Positions 53,097 to 62,162 of a stretch of DNA of 64,000 bases are shown here, in pieces. Source of the DNA: Candidatus Bathycorpusculum acetigenes (GTDB taxonomy: Archaea; Thermoproteota; Bathyarchaeia; Bathyarchaeales; Bathycorpusculaceae); assembly GCA_009781675.1 (NCBI GenBank), contig WQVG01000002.1, positions 1 to 64,000 of the forward strand. Direction: 5' to 3'. The notes beneath the pieces are model-generated. The model ran no database searches, was not told the DNA's origin, and saw nothing but the letters and a program-made list of their open reading frames with translations. A program made the translations under genes and the position numbers. Within the stretch, counting starts at the first letter, position 1. The number at the start of each line of letters is the position of its first letter.

Positions 53097-53990
53097 TTAG
53101 ATACCGTCGTTTTTGGGTTCAAGTTTTCTTGAATCCATAGTGTCAACGGCTTTTCTTTGTAAAAGACCGTTCAGGGCATCAGTGAGAGTTTCACAGGCAA
53201 ACCAACGCTCCTCTAATGAGCAGTCAATTTCTGCCGCCTGTACTTTCTTTTGGAAAATCTGCATCTGTTTCTGTATTGGCTCTCGTTTATGTTCAAATTG
53301 TTCCCGAAGCGTCTTTTGTTGCTCTTTGAAATTAAGCACAACCAACTCCAGCTCTGTCTGTTTCTCGTTTAATGCATCTATCACTACCAACTCTTTTTGC
53401 TCCCGTTCTTTTTTGGAGATGCCGCGCCAAAAACCTGTTTTTATGCGGATGATTTTGTCTTGGTCGTTCTTTAGTTGATCTATGATGCTGTTGAGGCGTT
53501 TTATTTCATTTTTTTTCTGAGTTTTGAGAGCGTTTATGGCTACGGCATATTCTATGTTAATTTGTTTTAGTAAGTTTCTGCAGTAATGAAGGTTTTTTGT
53601 TTCCTGTTCAGCGATGGCTTCTTTTTGGCGTCTCTCTTCGAGCTGTGACCGCACAATATTTAGCGCTTCTACGCATTCACCTCTGAACTGTTCATCCACA
53701 CATACCGAATAATAAACCTCGAACTCGTCCAGAACTACCTCGACGTTGGCTATCCAACGGTTAAAGTGCTCACTAAAAGGAGAAGAACCAAATTTTTGGG
53801 CGCCCAAGGTGTGCAGACGCTTGAGCGTAATCTCCGCAAATTCAGCCGCCGTAACAATGGGTTTTGCATCTGCGTCTTGCCTGCTATATCGTCTATGACT
53901 ACCTCTTTTAGTTTTATCTTTTTCCCGGAGATATTTCTTGTGTTGACGAATAGTGTTTCTTGGCGATTTAATTCGAGGCTGGTAACCCAT
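53097..53990 (-). CDS. Coiled-coil protein, function unknown
   Basis: Not recognised. The 297-residue product is basic at the N-terminus (SPRNTIRQHKKYLREKDKTKRG), has a middle helical part with several Cys/Trp/Tyr, and a coiled coil from about 120 to 260 rich in Lys, Glu and Gln with heptad hydrophobics. No membrane helix with the chosen start (ATG 53990). TAATATT lies about 28 bases before that ATG, allowing a leaderless message. The longer frame to 54062 adds 24 hydrophobic residues, which is less likely but possible. Confidence 0.65.
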   Translation of the reverse strand: MGYQPRIKSPRNTIRQHKKYLREKDKTKRGSHRRYSRQDADAKPIVTAAEFAEITLKRLHTLGAQKFGSSPFSEHFNRWIANVEVVLDEFEVYYSVCVDEQFRGECVEALNIVRSQLEERRQKEAIAEQETKNLHYCRNLLKQINIEYAVAINALKTQKKNEIKRLNSIIDQLKNDQDKIIRIKTGFWRGISKKEREQKELVVIDALNEKQTELELVVLNFKEQQKTLREQFEHKREPIQKQMQIFQKKVQAAEIDCSLEERWFACETLTDALNGLLQRKAVDTMDSRKLEPKNDGI

Positions 53991-54311
53991 AAAAAACAGT
54001 AAGGGTTCTACAATATTAGCTTGTTCCCAAGCAACACTAACCAGAAAGTTAACCAAACACAATGGCTACACTAAACAATCACTGCAAAACAAAATTGGTT
54101 GTAAAATAAGTACCGGTTGAGCCTAAACCCCACTGCAATCATCGATTGAACTTGGTACTAACCATAACCGTTTCGTTGAAGTTATCTCCGAATCGATCTG
54201 GAATAGTTTCCATATATCAAATCTGCATGTTGCGGTGAAGCGTGTTCCTCAACCGGCAAAATATGGTACTTTTCACTAAATATAATGATTTGTGAGTATC
54301 TTAAGCTAGCA

Positions 54312-55148
54312 TCACAGAGTAGTTTTTAGGATTTTTATGAGTTCTTCTTTGCCTTCTTCAAGTGTGAGGGGGACTTTTTTGATTAAGCCTTGGTTTTTAA
54401 GTTCGGTGAATAGGTTTACGATGGTCGGCGGCTCTAAACCCGACTGCTCTAGCAGGTCTTTATTCTGTAGTACTTCACTTGTTTTACCTTCGCCAAGTTT
54501 TAAGCCATGACTGATTACAACTATGCGGTCAGCCAACTCGGGGATGGCTTCAGCATCGTGTGTAGAGACAATAATCGTTGTGCCTGCTCGGCTGAGTTCG
54601 TTTAGGGTATCGATTAGGTTACGGCGTGAAACCAGATCAAGGTTTGCGGTTGGTTCATCAAGGATTAAGAGTTCGGGCTTTAGGACCAAAGCAGTTGCCA
54701 GAGATACCTTCTTTTTTTCACCAAAACTCAACCGGTGCGGTGGTCGGTTCTTTAGGTGTGTAATACCCATCTTTTCTAGTATTTGTGCACTTTGGATTTT
54801 GATATCGGTATCGGGTAGTTTGAGGTTTTTAGGTCCGTATTCGACGTCTTCGATTACGCTTGGGGTGAAGAGTTGGTCGTCGGGGTCTTGGAAGACGATA
54901 CCTATGCGACTGCGTAATCTCTGGAAATTTTTTGAATTTGTTTTTTCGCCAAAAACTCTGATATCCCCTGAAGTTGGTATCAGAAGACCGGCTATTAGTA
55001 GAATCAGGGTGGATTTACCTGAACCGTTTGGACCAAGCAACGCCACTCTTTCACCCTGTGCGACCTCAAAAGTCAGGCCTTTTAGTGCGGCAATTCCTGC
55101 AGGATAATTAAATTTGACATCATGAATGGAAATGATGGAGTCGACCAT
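54312..55148 (-). CDS. nikO: ECF transporter ATPase (nickel-type, NikO/CbiO)
   Basis: A 278-residue ABC ATPase: Walker A GPNGSGKST, Q-loop FQDPDDQLF, signature LSFGEKKKV (LSFGE replaces LSGGQ), Walker B LLILDEPT and VSTHDAEA. The LSFGE-type signature is common in ECF ATPases. It is the last gene of an M-N-Q-O order and would drive Ni2+ uptake for the adjacent lar genes. The start at 55148 is chosen for GTGAG just upstream and the usual length; the frame extends to 55187 over cbiQ. Confidence 0.9.
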   Translation of the reverse strand: MVDSIISIHDVKFNYPAGIAALKGLTFEVAQGERVALLGPNGSGKSTLILLIAGLLIPTSGDIRVFGEKTNSKNFQRLRSRIGIVFQDPDDQLFTPSVIEDVEYGPKNLKLPDTDIKIQSAQILEKMGITHLKNRPPHRLSFGEKKKVSLATALVLKPELLILDEPTANLDLVSRRNLIDTLNELSRAGTTIIVSTHDAEAIPELADRIVVISHGLKLGEGKTSEVLQNKDLLEQSGLEPPTIVNLFTELKNQGLIKKVPLTLEEGKEELIKILKTTL

Positions 55149-55158
55149 TATGGGAATC

Positions 55159-55971
55159 TCACAGCAGTGCAAGATATGTAAATGCAATTATTATTGATAC
55201 CGTAAACACGACATCGTATACATGGAGCGTTTGTATTTGGGGTTTGTTGGTTTTGCTGATTTCAAACCCTCGGGCTTTCATGGCTAAGTAAACCCGCTCG
55301 GATCGCTCATAGGTGCGGATAAAGAGGGATGACAGAATGGCGCCTAAGTCTTTTAGGGATTGGAGGTTTAGGGTTCGTTTGTTTATGTATGTTCGAGCCT
55401 CTTTGGCAATTAAGATGCTCTGTGCTTCATGGATGGAGACAAAAAAGTACCGGTAGGTTAAGCTGAAGAGTTGAATGATTAGGGGTGGAACGTGAATGGC
55501 AGAGAGAATTTTTAGGGTTTTATCAAATCCTGTTGAGAGTATTAAAAGACTAAGTGAAGCCACACAGAACCAAACCCGTAGGGTAAATATCAAAAACTGT
55601 GTTACCCCCGGAGCTGTTATTGCCAAGGTTACGTTGCCGATGTTTACGGTCCATAGGGGATTGCCGGTAGTTAAGAACAGGGTTGGTAGAGAAATTAAGG
55701 CCATAAACAAGGGAATAAACAGAGTGCGAGTGAAGAGCTGTTTTAGGGGGATGTGGGAGGCTAGGGCAAAAATTACGGGAATAGTGCAGATGGCCAGCAA
55801 ATATGAAAGTTTACTGAGAAACAGAGCAGATATGATCATGGAGGCTATGGCAACTAACTTTGCTATGGGGTTTATGGACTGCATGAAGCCTTTTTTACCG
55901 CTTAAGTCTTCAATGTAGACTAGCGTTTCAGCACCTTCTAGGAGATCTCGTAATGATTGGGGAACTTTCAT
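55159..55971 (-). CDS. nikQ: ECF transporter transmembrane component (nickel-type, NikQ/CbiQ)
   Basis: A 270-residue membrane protein with five to six hydrophobic segments and the coupling motif MKARGF near residue 240. It links the ATPase to the M component. It overlaps the upstream small N component by 4 bases (ATGA) and is followed 10 bases later by the ATPase gene. Confidence 0.9.
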   Translation of the reverse strand: MKVPQSLRDLLEGAETLVYIEDLSGKKGFMQSINPIAKLVAIASMIISALFLSKLSYLLAICTIPVIFALASHIPLKQLFTRTLFIPLFMALISLPTLFLTTGNPLWTVNIGNVTLAITAPGVTQFLIFTLRVWFCVASLSLLILSTGFDKTLKILSAIHVPPLIIQLFSLTYRYFFVSIHEAQSILIAKEARTYINKRTLNLQSLKDLGAILSSLFIRTYERSERVYLAMKARGFEISKTNKPQIQTLHVYDVVFTVSIIIAFTYLALL

Positions 55972-56267
55972 CTACCGTTCTTCCTTTTGCTTAGCAATTT
56001 AGCAACCCCAAAGGCTACCACAAACAACAGAAGCACAGAGACCACACCGATTAATAGGGCTCCCCACTGGTTATCTAAGCCTATGAGGTTGTAGTCAGGG
56101 AAGGGGGGTTCATAGATCGGTTGTGCCTCAAGTCCCAGTTCTTCGGCTGTTAAGTCAAGGGTTTCTAGCGCATAGGAAAAGTAGAAAACTCCCAGAGCAA
56201 CAAAGAGAAAGGCAATTGCTAAACCAGCTATGATTGTTTTTTGGTTTGATTTTTTATGCTTTGGCAT
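55968..56267 (-). CDS. nikN: ECF small component (NikN/PDGLE-like)
   Basis: A 99-residue protein with two membrane helices (about 12-33 and 67-90) and an outer loop with TLDLTAEELGLEAQPIYEPPFPDYNLIGL. The loop ending PFPDY is like PDGLE-domain and NikN subunits, with DLTAEELG in place of PDGLE. It would assist the M subunit in Ni2+ capture. It overlaps the M gene by 14 bases and NikQ by 4. Confidence 0.8.
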   Translation of the reverse strand: MPKHKKSNQKTIIAGLAIAFLFVALGVFYFSYALETLDLTAEELGLEAQPIYEPPFPDYNLIGLDNQWGALLIGVVSVLLLFVVAFGVAKLLSKRKNGR

Positions 56268-56961
56268 TTGTGTTTTCCGGGTTTTGGGGTTTATTTTGGA
56301 ACAGAGATAATTTACCCAATATTGGGCTTTTTTCTAGCACATCTGGACGCAGTTTTAGAAGAGACCCTATTAGGATCACTGTAACGATACCTTCGGCAAC
56401 TCCAATTATGGAATGGTTTAGGGCCATAGCAGGCACTGCAACACTAAGACCATACCAGGGTGATAATGGAGATAATCCAACTGCTGTTCCTGCGGCTATG
56501 GCAGCCAACAGGTCGCCAAAGAACGCAGAAATAAAAATTGTACCATACAAACCGATGCCTATTTTGGGTTTAAACAGCTTATTTAGGGCTATAAAGATTA
56601 GACAGGGGATAAATACACCAATTACACCTATGTTTAAAGTGTTGACGCCAAGCACTATGAGTCCGCCGTCACCAAACAGAAGGGCCTGTAAAACCAAGAT
56701 TATGGTCATAGAGATTAATCCTGCAAAGGGTCCTAAAATAAGCCCTATGACGGCTCCGCCTATAAGATGTGCAGTGGTTGGGCCCAACAGGGGGAAATTT
56801 ATCATCATGGCCGCAAAGAAGAGTGCGGTGAGCAGACCCATCATCGGAACTTGTTGCTCGGAAAGTCTAACTTTTTTGAAGGAGATTGCCCAGAACACGA
56901 TTGTTATTATGAAAGCAGGGATTGCGATTGTTAGCGAGATTAACCCGTCGGGCAGATGTAT
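56254..56961 (-). CDS. nikM: ECF substrate-capture component NikM/CbiM with apparent AUA start
   Basis: A 235-residue membrane protein. The family requires Met1-His2 at the N-terminus because the amine and His2 bind the metal. Here the frame reads ATA CAT CTG CCC GAC GGG, i.e. (Met/Ile)-His-Leu-Pro-Asp-Gly-Leu-Ile, and GGAGGA lies 8 bases before the ATA. An in-frame TAG sits 15 bases upstream of the ATA, and no ATG, GTG or TTG occurs before position 56898, which would delete the binding site and first helix. So AUA is the likely start, or a base error hides an ATG. Six membrane segments, and the TTAHLIGGA and LNHSIIGVAEG blocks, follow. Nickel is inferred from the neighbouring lar genes. Confidence 0.85.
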   Translation of the reverse strand: MHLPDGLISLTIAIPAFIITIVFWAISFKKVRLSEQQVPMMGLLTALFFAAMMINFPLLGPTTAHLIGGAVIGLILGPFAGLISMTIILVLQALLFGDGGLIVLGVNTLNIGVIGVFIPCLIFIALNKLFKPKIGIGLYGTIFISAFFGDLLAAIAAGTAVGLSPLSPWYGLSVAVPAMALNHSIIGVAEGIVTVILIGSLLKLRPDVLEKSPILGKLSLFQNKPQNPENTNAKA

Positions 56962-56975
56962 ATGTCTAATCCTCC
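56959..56975 (-). promoter_or_regulatory. Shine-Dalgarno plus AUA start of nikM
   Basis: GGAGGA (minus strand, 56975-56970), then eight bases, then ATA (56961-56959). It decides the start: this strong ribosome site has no ATG, GTG or TTG within reach in the nikM frame. Confidence 0.75.
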
Positions 56976-57242
56976 ACTAGTAACACGATTATTAAAAAAG
57001 GTATTACTCAAATATAAGTATTACCAAAAAATAAAACAGTAACAACAAACTAATCATCAACCATACAAAACCAACCAAAACCCCATCTAAAACACAAACA
57101 AACCCTAACCATCAAACAAAACTGCACAAACCTACATCCAAAAACAGTAATTACACGTAATTATACGACAAGTATGATAAACTAAATTATTATTTAACCT
57201 GAATAGCACCATTTTATATTTTGTTTTACAGTTAGAAGCAAC

Positions 57243-58031
57243 CTATTTTCGAAACCTATCCGCTCGGTTTGCAATCAAAGCCGCAACGGCCCCCGCAGCC
57301 ACACCACCATCGATGTTAACCACCGCCAAACCCAACGAACAAGATTGGAGCATCGCCATCAAAGCGCCAACACCCTTCGCGCCAAAACCGTAACTATTAG
57401 AAGTGGGTACCCCAATCACAGGCACATCCACAAGACCCGCCACCACAGAACCCAAAGCACCCTCACGTCCCGCAACAACAACCACCACATCCACATCATA
57501 CTCAATAAACCGCTTTAGGGGTTCAAGCAGACGATGGATACCAGCAACACCAACATCATAGCAAGAAAACACCGAACACCCCATTTCTTCAGCGATAACT
57601 CTAGCCTCTTCTGCGACCGGTATGTCACTAGTTCCAGCTGTCAAAATTCCAACCCGTCCTCTGCCATCACCTGCATCAGAAACCCGCTCTTTAATCACAA
57701 CCATCTTTGCCTGTTCATTAACCAACACCACAAAAGTCTCATCTAAAGCAGTAAGAGACTTAATCGCCTCCAAATGCTCTAAACTACATCGACTCACAAT
57801 AACATTACCCTTATTTGCCAACATCACCCCACAGATTTGCGCCACATCTAAAGGCGTTTTGCCCTCTGCCAAAATAATCTCAGGGACACCTTTACGCAAC
57901 TCGCGCTTACCATCCAGCTTTGCTAAACAGCCCAGCTCATCCACAGCAAACAACTTAAGCATTTTTTCTGCCTCGACAGGCGAAAGTTCTCCGCGAAAAA
58001 CCCTGTCTAGGATTTCTTTTAACGATTGCAT
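57243..58031 (-). CDS. larB: Nickel-pincer cofactor biosynthesis protein LarB
   Basis: A 262-residue protein related to PurE. LarB carboxylates and hydrolyses nicotinate adenine dinucleotide to start the cofactor. N-terminal helix LKEILDRVFRGELSPVEAEKML, and a C-terminal PurE-like fold with GILTAGTSDIPVAEEA, GVAGIHR, VVAGREGALGSVVAGL and IGVPTSNSYG. The start at 58031 gives MQSLKEILD. It is divergent from larC by 81 bases and upstream of the nickel ECF genes by a 280-base A/C-rich gap. Confidence 0.93.
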   Translation of the reverse strand: MQSLKEILDRVFRGELSPVEAEKMLKLFAVDELGCLAKLDGKRELRKGVPEIILAEGKTPLDVAQICGVMLANKGNVIVSRCSLEHLEAIKSLTALDETFVVLVNEQAKMVVIKERVSDAGDGRGRVGILTAGTSDIPVAEEARVIAEEMGCSVFSCYDVGVAGIHRLLEPLKRFIEYDVDVVVVVAGREGALGSVVAGLVDVPVIGVPTSNSYGFGAKGVGALMAMLQSCSLGLAVVNIDGGVAAGAVAALIANRADRFRK

Positions 58032-58112
58032 AGAACAACAAATACCTAAAAAACCACAAATCATATATCTTTTATGCCTGCTTGGTAAACTAGGCTTTTG
58101 GGATCGATCCAG

Positions 58113-59363
58113 ATGAGTGAAAATAGAAAAATTCTCGTTATCGACTCTGCAACATCGGGCATTGCAGGAGACATGCTCTTGGGTGCATTGATAGATTTAG
58201 GTGCCAACACTAAACGGATCATCACTGCGATAAAAACGCTGGAAAACCCCGCATATGGCTACAATCATATCGACATAGCAATCAACGAGGTTATGCGAGG
58301 CCCGTTCCGCGCCACTCAAATCAACGTTACCTCTACAAGCGCAGAAAAACGACAAGGCAAAGAACTCATCGAAATTGTAGAAAAAGCCGCCGCAACCATC
58401 ACCATGTCAACAAAAGCACGAGAATTCGCCTCTAGAGTCATCCGTACCCTCATCAACACAGAAGCAAAACTCCACAAAACCAGCTTTGATAATACCCACC
58501 TCCATGAGATAGCACTTGTGGATACATCCGCAGAAATCTTGGGTTGCGCAACTGCACTCGATGACTTGGCGCTCTTTGAGAGCCAAATCTATGCAACCCC
58601 CATAGCAGTCGGCGGCGGAGTCATAGAGTTTTCACACGGCATTGTTCCGGTTCCTGCACCCGCGGTACTGGCGATTTTACAGGCCAAAAACTTTCCCCTT
58701 CACGGGGGACCCATCGAGCACGAATTAGCCACCCCCACAGGGGTTTCATTACTGGTGAATTTAGCAACTCAACCCACCCGCTTCTACCCTGCGTTGACAC
58801 CGCTAAAAATTGGATATGGCGCCGGCACCAAGGAATACCCCCAGATGCCCACAGTTCTAAGACTCACTCTAGGCATATCCTCCGTCCAAGAGAGAACACA
58901 TAACGAAATTGCGGTTTTAGAAACAAACCTCGACGACATTTCAGGTGAGGTCATAGGCTACACCATAGAACGACTAATAGAAGAAGGCGCCAAAGACGTT
59001 AGCGTAATCCCAACAATAACAAAAAAGAACCGCCCAGGGTACCTAATCAAAATCGTTGCCGAAAAAAAAGACGTTACCCACCTCTCAAATATAACCATAG
59101 CTGAAACCGGCACCTTGGGAGTGAGAATCTACTACTGCCAGCGCCACATAATCAGTCGCGAAGTGCGCATGATGGATTTAACGATTTTAGGCAACAAAGA
59201 AACCATCAAAGTTAAAATCTCCAAAAACGCTCAGGGTGAAATCATACGCATAAAACCCGAATATGAAGACCTCAAACGGCTCGCAGAAAAAACCAAACAA
59301 CCGCTACGGGAACTTTTAGATTTGACAGTTTCCCAAATACAAAATTTCCAAAAGAACCAATAG
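58113..59363 (+). CDS. larC: Nickel-pincer cofactor biosynthesis protein LarC (nickel insertase)
   Basis: A 416-residue protein. LarC inserts nickel into the pincer in a CTP-dependent step. Blocks seen: DSATSGIAGDMLLGALIDLG, HLHEIALVDTSAEILG, the GPIEHELATPTG turn, and ETNLDDISGEVIGY in the C-terminal domain. Some LarC genes need a ribosomal frameshift; here one frame covers the whole protein. The ATG at 58113 is chosen as it gives MSENRKILVIDS; larE follows after 8 bases. Confidence 0.93.
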   Translation: MSENRKILVIDSATSGIAGDMLLGALIDLGANTKRIITAIKTLENPAYGYNHIDIAINEVMRGPFRATQINVTSTSAEKRQGKELIEIVEKAAATITMSTKAREFASRVIRTLINTEAKLHKTSFDNTHLHEIALVDTSAEILGCATALDDLALFESQIYATPIAVGGGVIEFSHGIVPVPAPAVLAILQAKNFPLHGGPIEHELATPTGVSLLVNLATQPTRFYPALTPLKIGYGAGTKEYPQMPTVLRLTLGISSVQERTHNEIAVLETNLDDISGEVIGYTIERLIEEGAKDVSVIPTITKKNRPGYLIKIVAEKKDVTHLSNITIAETGTLGVRIYYCQRHIISREVRMMDLTILGNKETIKVKISKNAQGEIIRIKPEYEDLKRLAEKTKQPLRELLDLTVSQIQNFQKNQ

Positions 59364-59371
59364 GCGATTGT

Positions 59372-60205
59372 ATGGAACAGCCCAATAACAAAAAGTTAGA
59401 GGCACTAAAAAGATACATAGCAGACAAAGGCAGAAACGGTGCAGTCATCGCCTTTTCTGGAGGCGTTGATAGTACAACCCTAGCCGCGCTTGCCCGCCAA
59501 GTTTTAGAAGAAAAAACTGTTGCCGTTATCGCTCAATCCGCCACCTACACAACAGAAGAACTCCAAGACGCAAAAAAATCCGCTCAAGACATTGGCATAC
59601 CACTCCACATCATTCAAACCGATGAACTCAAAAACCAAAACTTTCAAAAAAACCCCCCAAACCGTTGCTACTACTGCAAAAAAGAACTCATTCAAAAACT
59701 TCTCATCTTCGCCCACTCATATGGGTTTAGAGCGGTGTTTGAAGGAACAAACTATAGTGATTTACATGACCACCGACCCGGCTTTCAAGCGGTACAAGAA
59801 ACTCAAGACGTTTATAGTCCATGGGCTACATGCCAGTTCACAAAGACAGAAATCCGCAAAACCGCCAAAGCCTTGGGGCTAAGCATTCATGCCAAGCCTT
59901 CCCGATCATGTCTAGCGACACGGATACCTTTTAATCAGCTAATCACCGTAGAGAAACTCAACCGCATCAATCAAGCAGAACGAGCCATTAGAGCTATAGT
60001 GCCTATACAACAACTTCGGGTCAGAGATCATAACGGCTTAGCACGCATCGAAGTTGACATACAAGAGCGGCATCTATTTTTTGATGTATCCGTGTTAGAT
60101 GAGGTGGCTTTGGTGCTCAAACGACTGGGTTTTTTATATGTTACCCTTGATTTAGAGGGCTATCAAACAGGAAACATGTTAAGAGCACTCGAAACTATAC
60201 CTTGA
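59372..60205 (+). CDS. larE: Nickel-pincer cofactor sulfur transferase LarE, probable [4Fe-4S] type
   Basis: A 277-residue PP-loop ATPase that turns the two carboxylates of the precursor into thiocarboxylates. PP-loop FSGGVDST is at 28-35. Cys180 (RSCLATR) aligns with the sacrificial Cys of the Lactobacillus enzyme, and Cys99 and Cys102 (RCYYCKK) add two more. Three cysteines in these places are the hallmark of LarE proteins that bind a [4Fe-4S] cluster, as in Thermotoga maritima and Methanococcus maripaludis, which work catalytically instead of losing their own sulfur. With larC it forms a plus-strand operon. Confidence 0.93.
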   Translation: MEQPNNKKLEALKRYIADKGRNGAVIAFSGGVDSTTLAALARQVLEEKTVAVIAQSATYTTEELQDAKKSAQDIGIPLHIIQTDELKNQNFQKNPPNRCYYCKKELIQKLLIFAHSYGFRAVFEGTNYSDLHDHRPGFQAVQETQDVYSPWATCQFTKTEIRKTAKALGLSIHAKPSRSCLATRIPFNQLITVEKLNRINQAERAIRAIVPIQQLRVRDHNGLARIEVDIQERHLFFDVSVLDEVALVLKRLGFLYVTLDLEGYQTGNMLRALETIP

Positions 60206-60380
60206 TGCAGAGGTTATTTTATAACACTGCGCATACGTAAGCGTTTTGCAAACCGATGCAAGGACACAGCAGTCTTTGCGTTTGTATTTGTGTGACAAAC
60301 TATTTCTGTGGTTTTCTTCAGAGATAATCAATAATGGCGATAAACCCGACGGCACCAGTCGCTGAAACGTTAGTAGGCAC

Positions 60381-61661
60381 TTAGGAAAAAAGGCCCCGCT
60401 TTGATGGATTGCCGGGAGAAGCAACACCGGTCTTTGTGGTTCTGGTCCAGTCTCTTTTGCTTCTAAACACTAATTTCAGAAATGCCCAGCCCGCAATAAC
60501 CATCTGAACAAGCCAGTAAACATAGACACAAGGTATCCAGAGAATATTCTGAGGTTTGATGGGCTTCTCGGAGGTAGTTAAACCGATTCCAACACTGACC
60601 AAAGAAACTGCCGTTAGTGCGATAACTAAGCCAGTGAAGTTTAAAACAGGTGTACTCTGAGAGAAAAATATAGCAACCAAAGCCCAGTTGATATAGCTTA
60701 TTAGCGAGATAACCATCATAAATGGTCCCGCCAGAGAGATTTCTGCATCTACGGTTCGTTTGTTAATATGGTTAAGGAGGCGCCCATATTTTAGGGCTGT
60801 TTCCATGTATCCGCGGTACCATCGAACCCTCTGCTTAACAAGGCTTTTGAGGGCAGATGGAGTTTCTTGCCCTGAGCAGACATCAGGAGCGTATTTGATG
60901 AGATGGTTTTTTTCTACAAGTCGAAGGGCCAATTCAACATCTTCGGTGAGAGAATTTTCGTCCCAGCCGCCCATCTCGGTTAGTACGTTGCGTCTAATGA
61001 ATTGGCAACTTCCATTTAGGGGGACAAACAGATGCATTTTTTCTCGTCCGCTCATGAGCATCTGAAACCATGCTTTTTCTTCTGTAGAGATAACCCTTGT
61101 GAGAATGTTGTTTCTCTCGTTAATCGAGTTTGTCATACCCTGAATAGCGGTGATTTGCTTATCGTTAAAGTAGGAGGAAACTTTGGATAGAACGTTTATT
61201 TCGGGCAGACTGTCAGCATCAAAAACACCCACTATATCACCGTTGGCATATGTTAACGCGAGGTTGAGAGCCGCAGGTTTTCCAGTGGTAATTTGTTCAC
61301 GAATAACCCTAATACTGCTTGGATATTGTAGCCTAACTTCTTCACATATATTAAAGGTATTATCCACTGAGTGGCCATCAACTACGATAACCTGCATTTT
61401 GTCTTTGGGGTAGTCGATGTTCATAATGCCTAGTAGACAACGCCGGATTACAGATTCCTCGTTTTTTGTAGGAACGATTATTGAAAAAGTTGGAAGTTCC
61501 TGGACTGAGCTACTTGGGGCAGGGGTAGATTGGATTTTCCGCTTATTCCGTATACCCACATAGATGATGGACCCATTGTATACTGACCAGAAGAGCAGAA
61601 CAGACAACAACACTATAGATATTATTTCAAAAAACATCAACATAGGTAATCCGAAGTCCAT
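60381..61661 (-). CDS. Processive family 2 glycosyltransferase, membrane bound
   Basis: A 426-residue enzyme. One N-terminal membrane helix, then TFSIIVPTKNEESVIRRCL, VVDGHSVDNT, the metal site GVFDADS, SLTEDVELAL and the processivity motif QRVRW, followed by three to four membrane helices. This is the layout of hyaluronan/cellulose synthase-like enzymes that polymerise and export sugar chains. It lies 176 bases from larE, convergent, and outside the main glycan island. Confidence 0.9.
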   Translation of the reverse strand: MDFGLPMLMFFEIISIVLLSVLLFWSVYNGSIIYVGIRNKRKIQSTPAPSSSVQELPTFSIIVPTKNEESVIRRCLLGIMNIDYPKDKMQVIVVDGHSVDNTFNICEEVRLQYPSSIRVIREQITTGKPAALNLALTYANGDIVGVFDADSLPEINVLSKVSSYFNDKQITAIQGMTNSINERNNILTRVISTEEKAWFQMLMSGREKMHLFVPLNGSCQFIRRNVLTEMGGWDENSLTEDVELALRLVEKNHLIKYAPDVCSGQETPSALKSLVKQRVRWYRGYMETALKYGRLLNHINKRTVDAEISLAGPFMMVISLISYINWALVAIFFSQSTPVLNFTGLVIALTAVSLVSVGIGLTTSEKPIKPQNILWIPCVYVYWLVQMVIAGWAFLKLVFRSKRDWTRTTKTGVASPGNPSKRGLFS

Positions 61662-62162
61662 TTTCTGCGCTACTAAACGGTATAGTGCTCGCAGGATGAC
61701 CGATTTTTGGTGATGAAAACTTAGCCTTGGGGCTCATAAATCGAGTTTGCCCTAGATAGATAAAGCAGGTTTTCATTACATCCTTCATTACCAATTAAGC
61801 CTTTTTAAGTTTTATTTTCCACCTGCCTCTCACAGATGAACTACTAAATCCAACTCACTGGCGCATAAAAAAGTATCCCAAGCAATCGATATACCGAATG
61901 GCGCAACGACAGGAAAGTTTCAACTGTACTCGCAGAGAGGCGCACTTTTGCAAGTATTGCAATCAAATTTTGCTTACAAGTAAACCTACAAACCAAGTCC
62001 ATTTCCTTACAGGGATTTTATGGCTATATCTATACACGTTACGTTGCTTTTAAGCATTTTTTGGCAGGTAACAGCAGATACTCTTGAAATGGCGGTCACC
62101 TCTATAGTATATAACACATCCATTGCCGGGGATACAGCGAAACGGTAAATATCCAACAATAG
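61662..62162. other. Gene-free intergenic region
   Basis: About 500 bases between two minus-strand genes. No ORF, tRNA or strong inverted repeat is visible. TATA-like ATTTATGAGCC (minus strand, 61732-61742) and AT-rich 61800-61820 may serve the GT2 gene. Confidence 0.5.
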
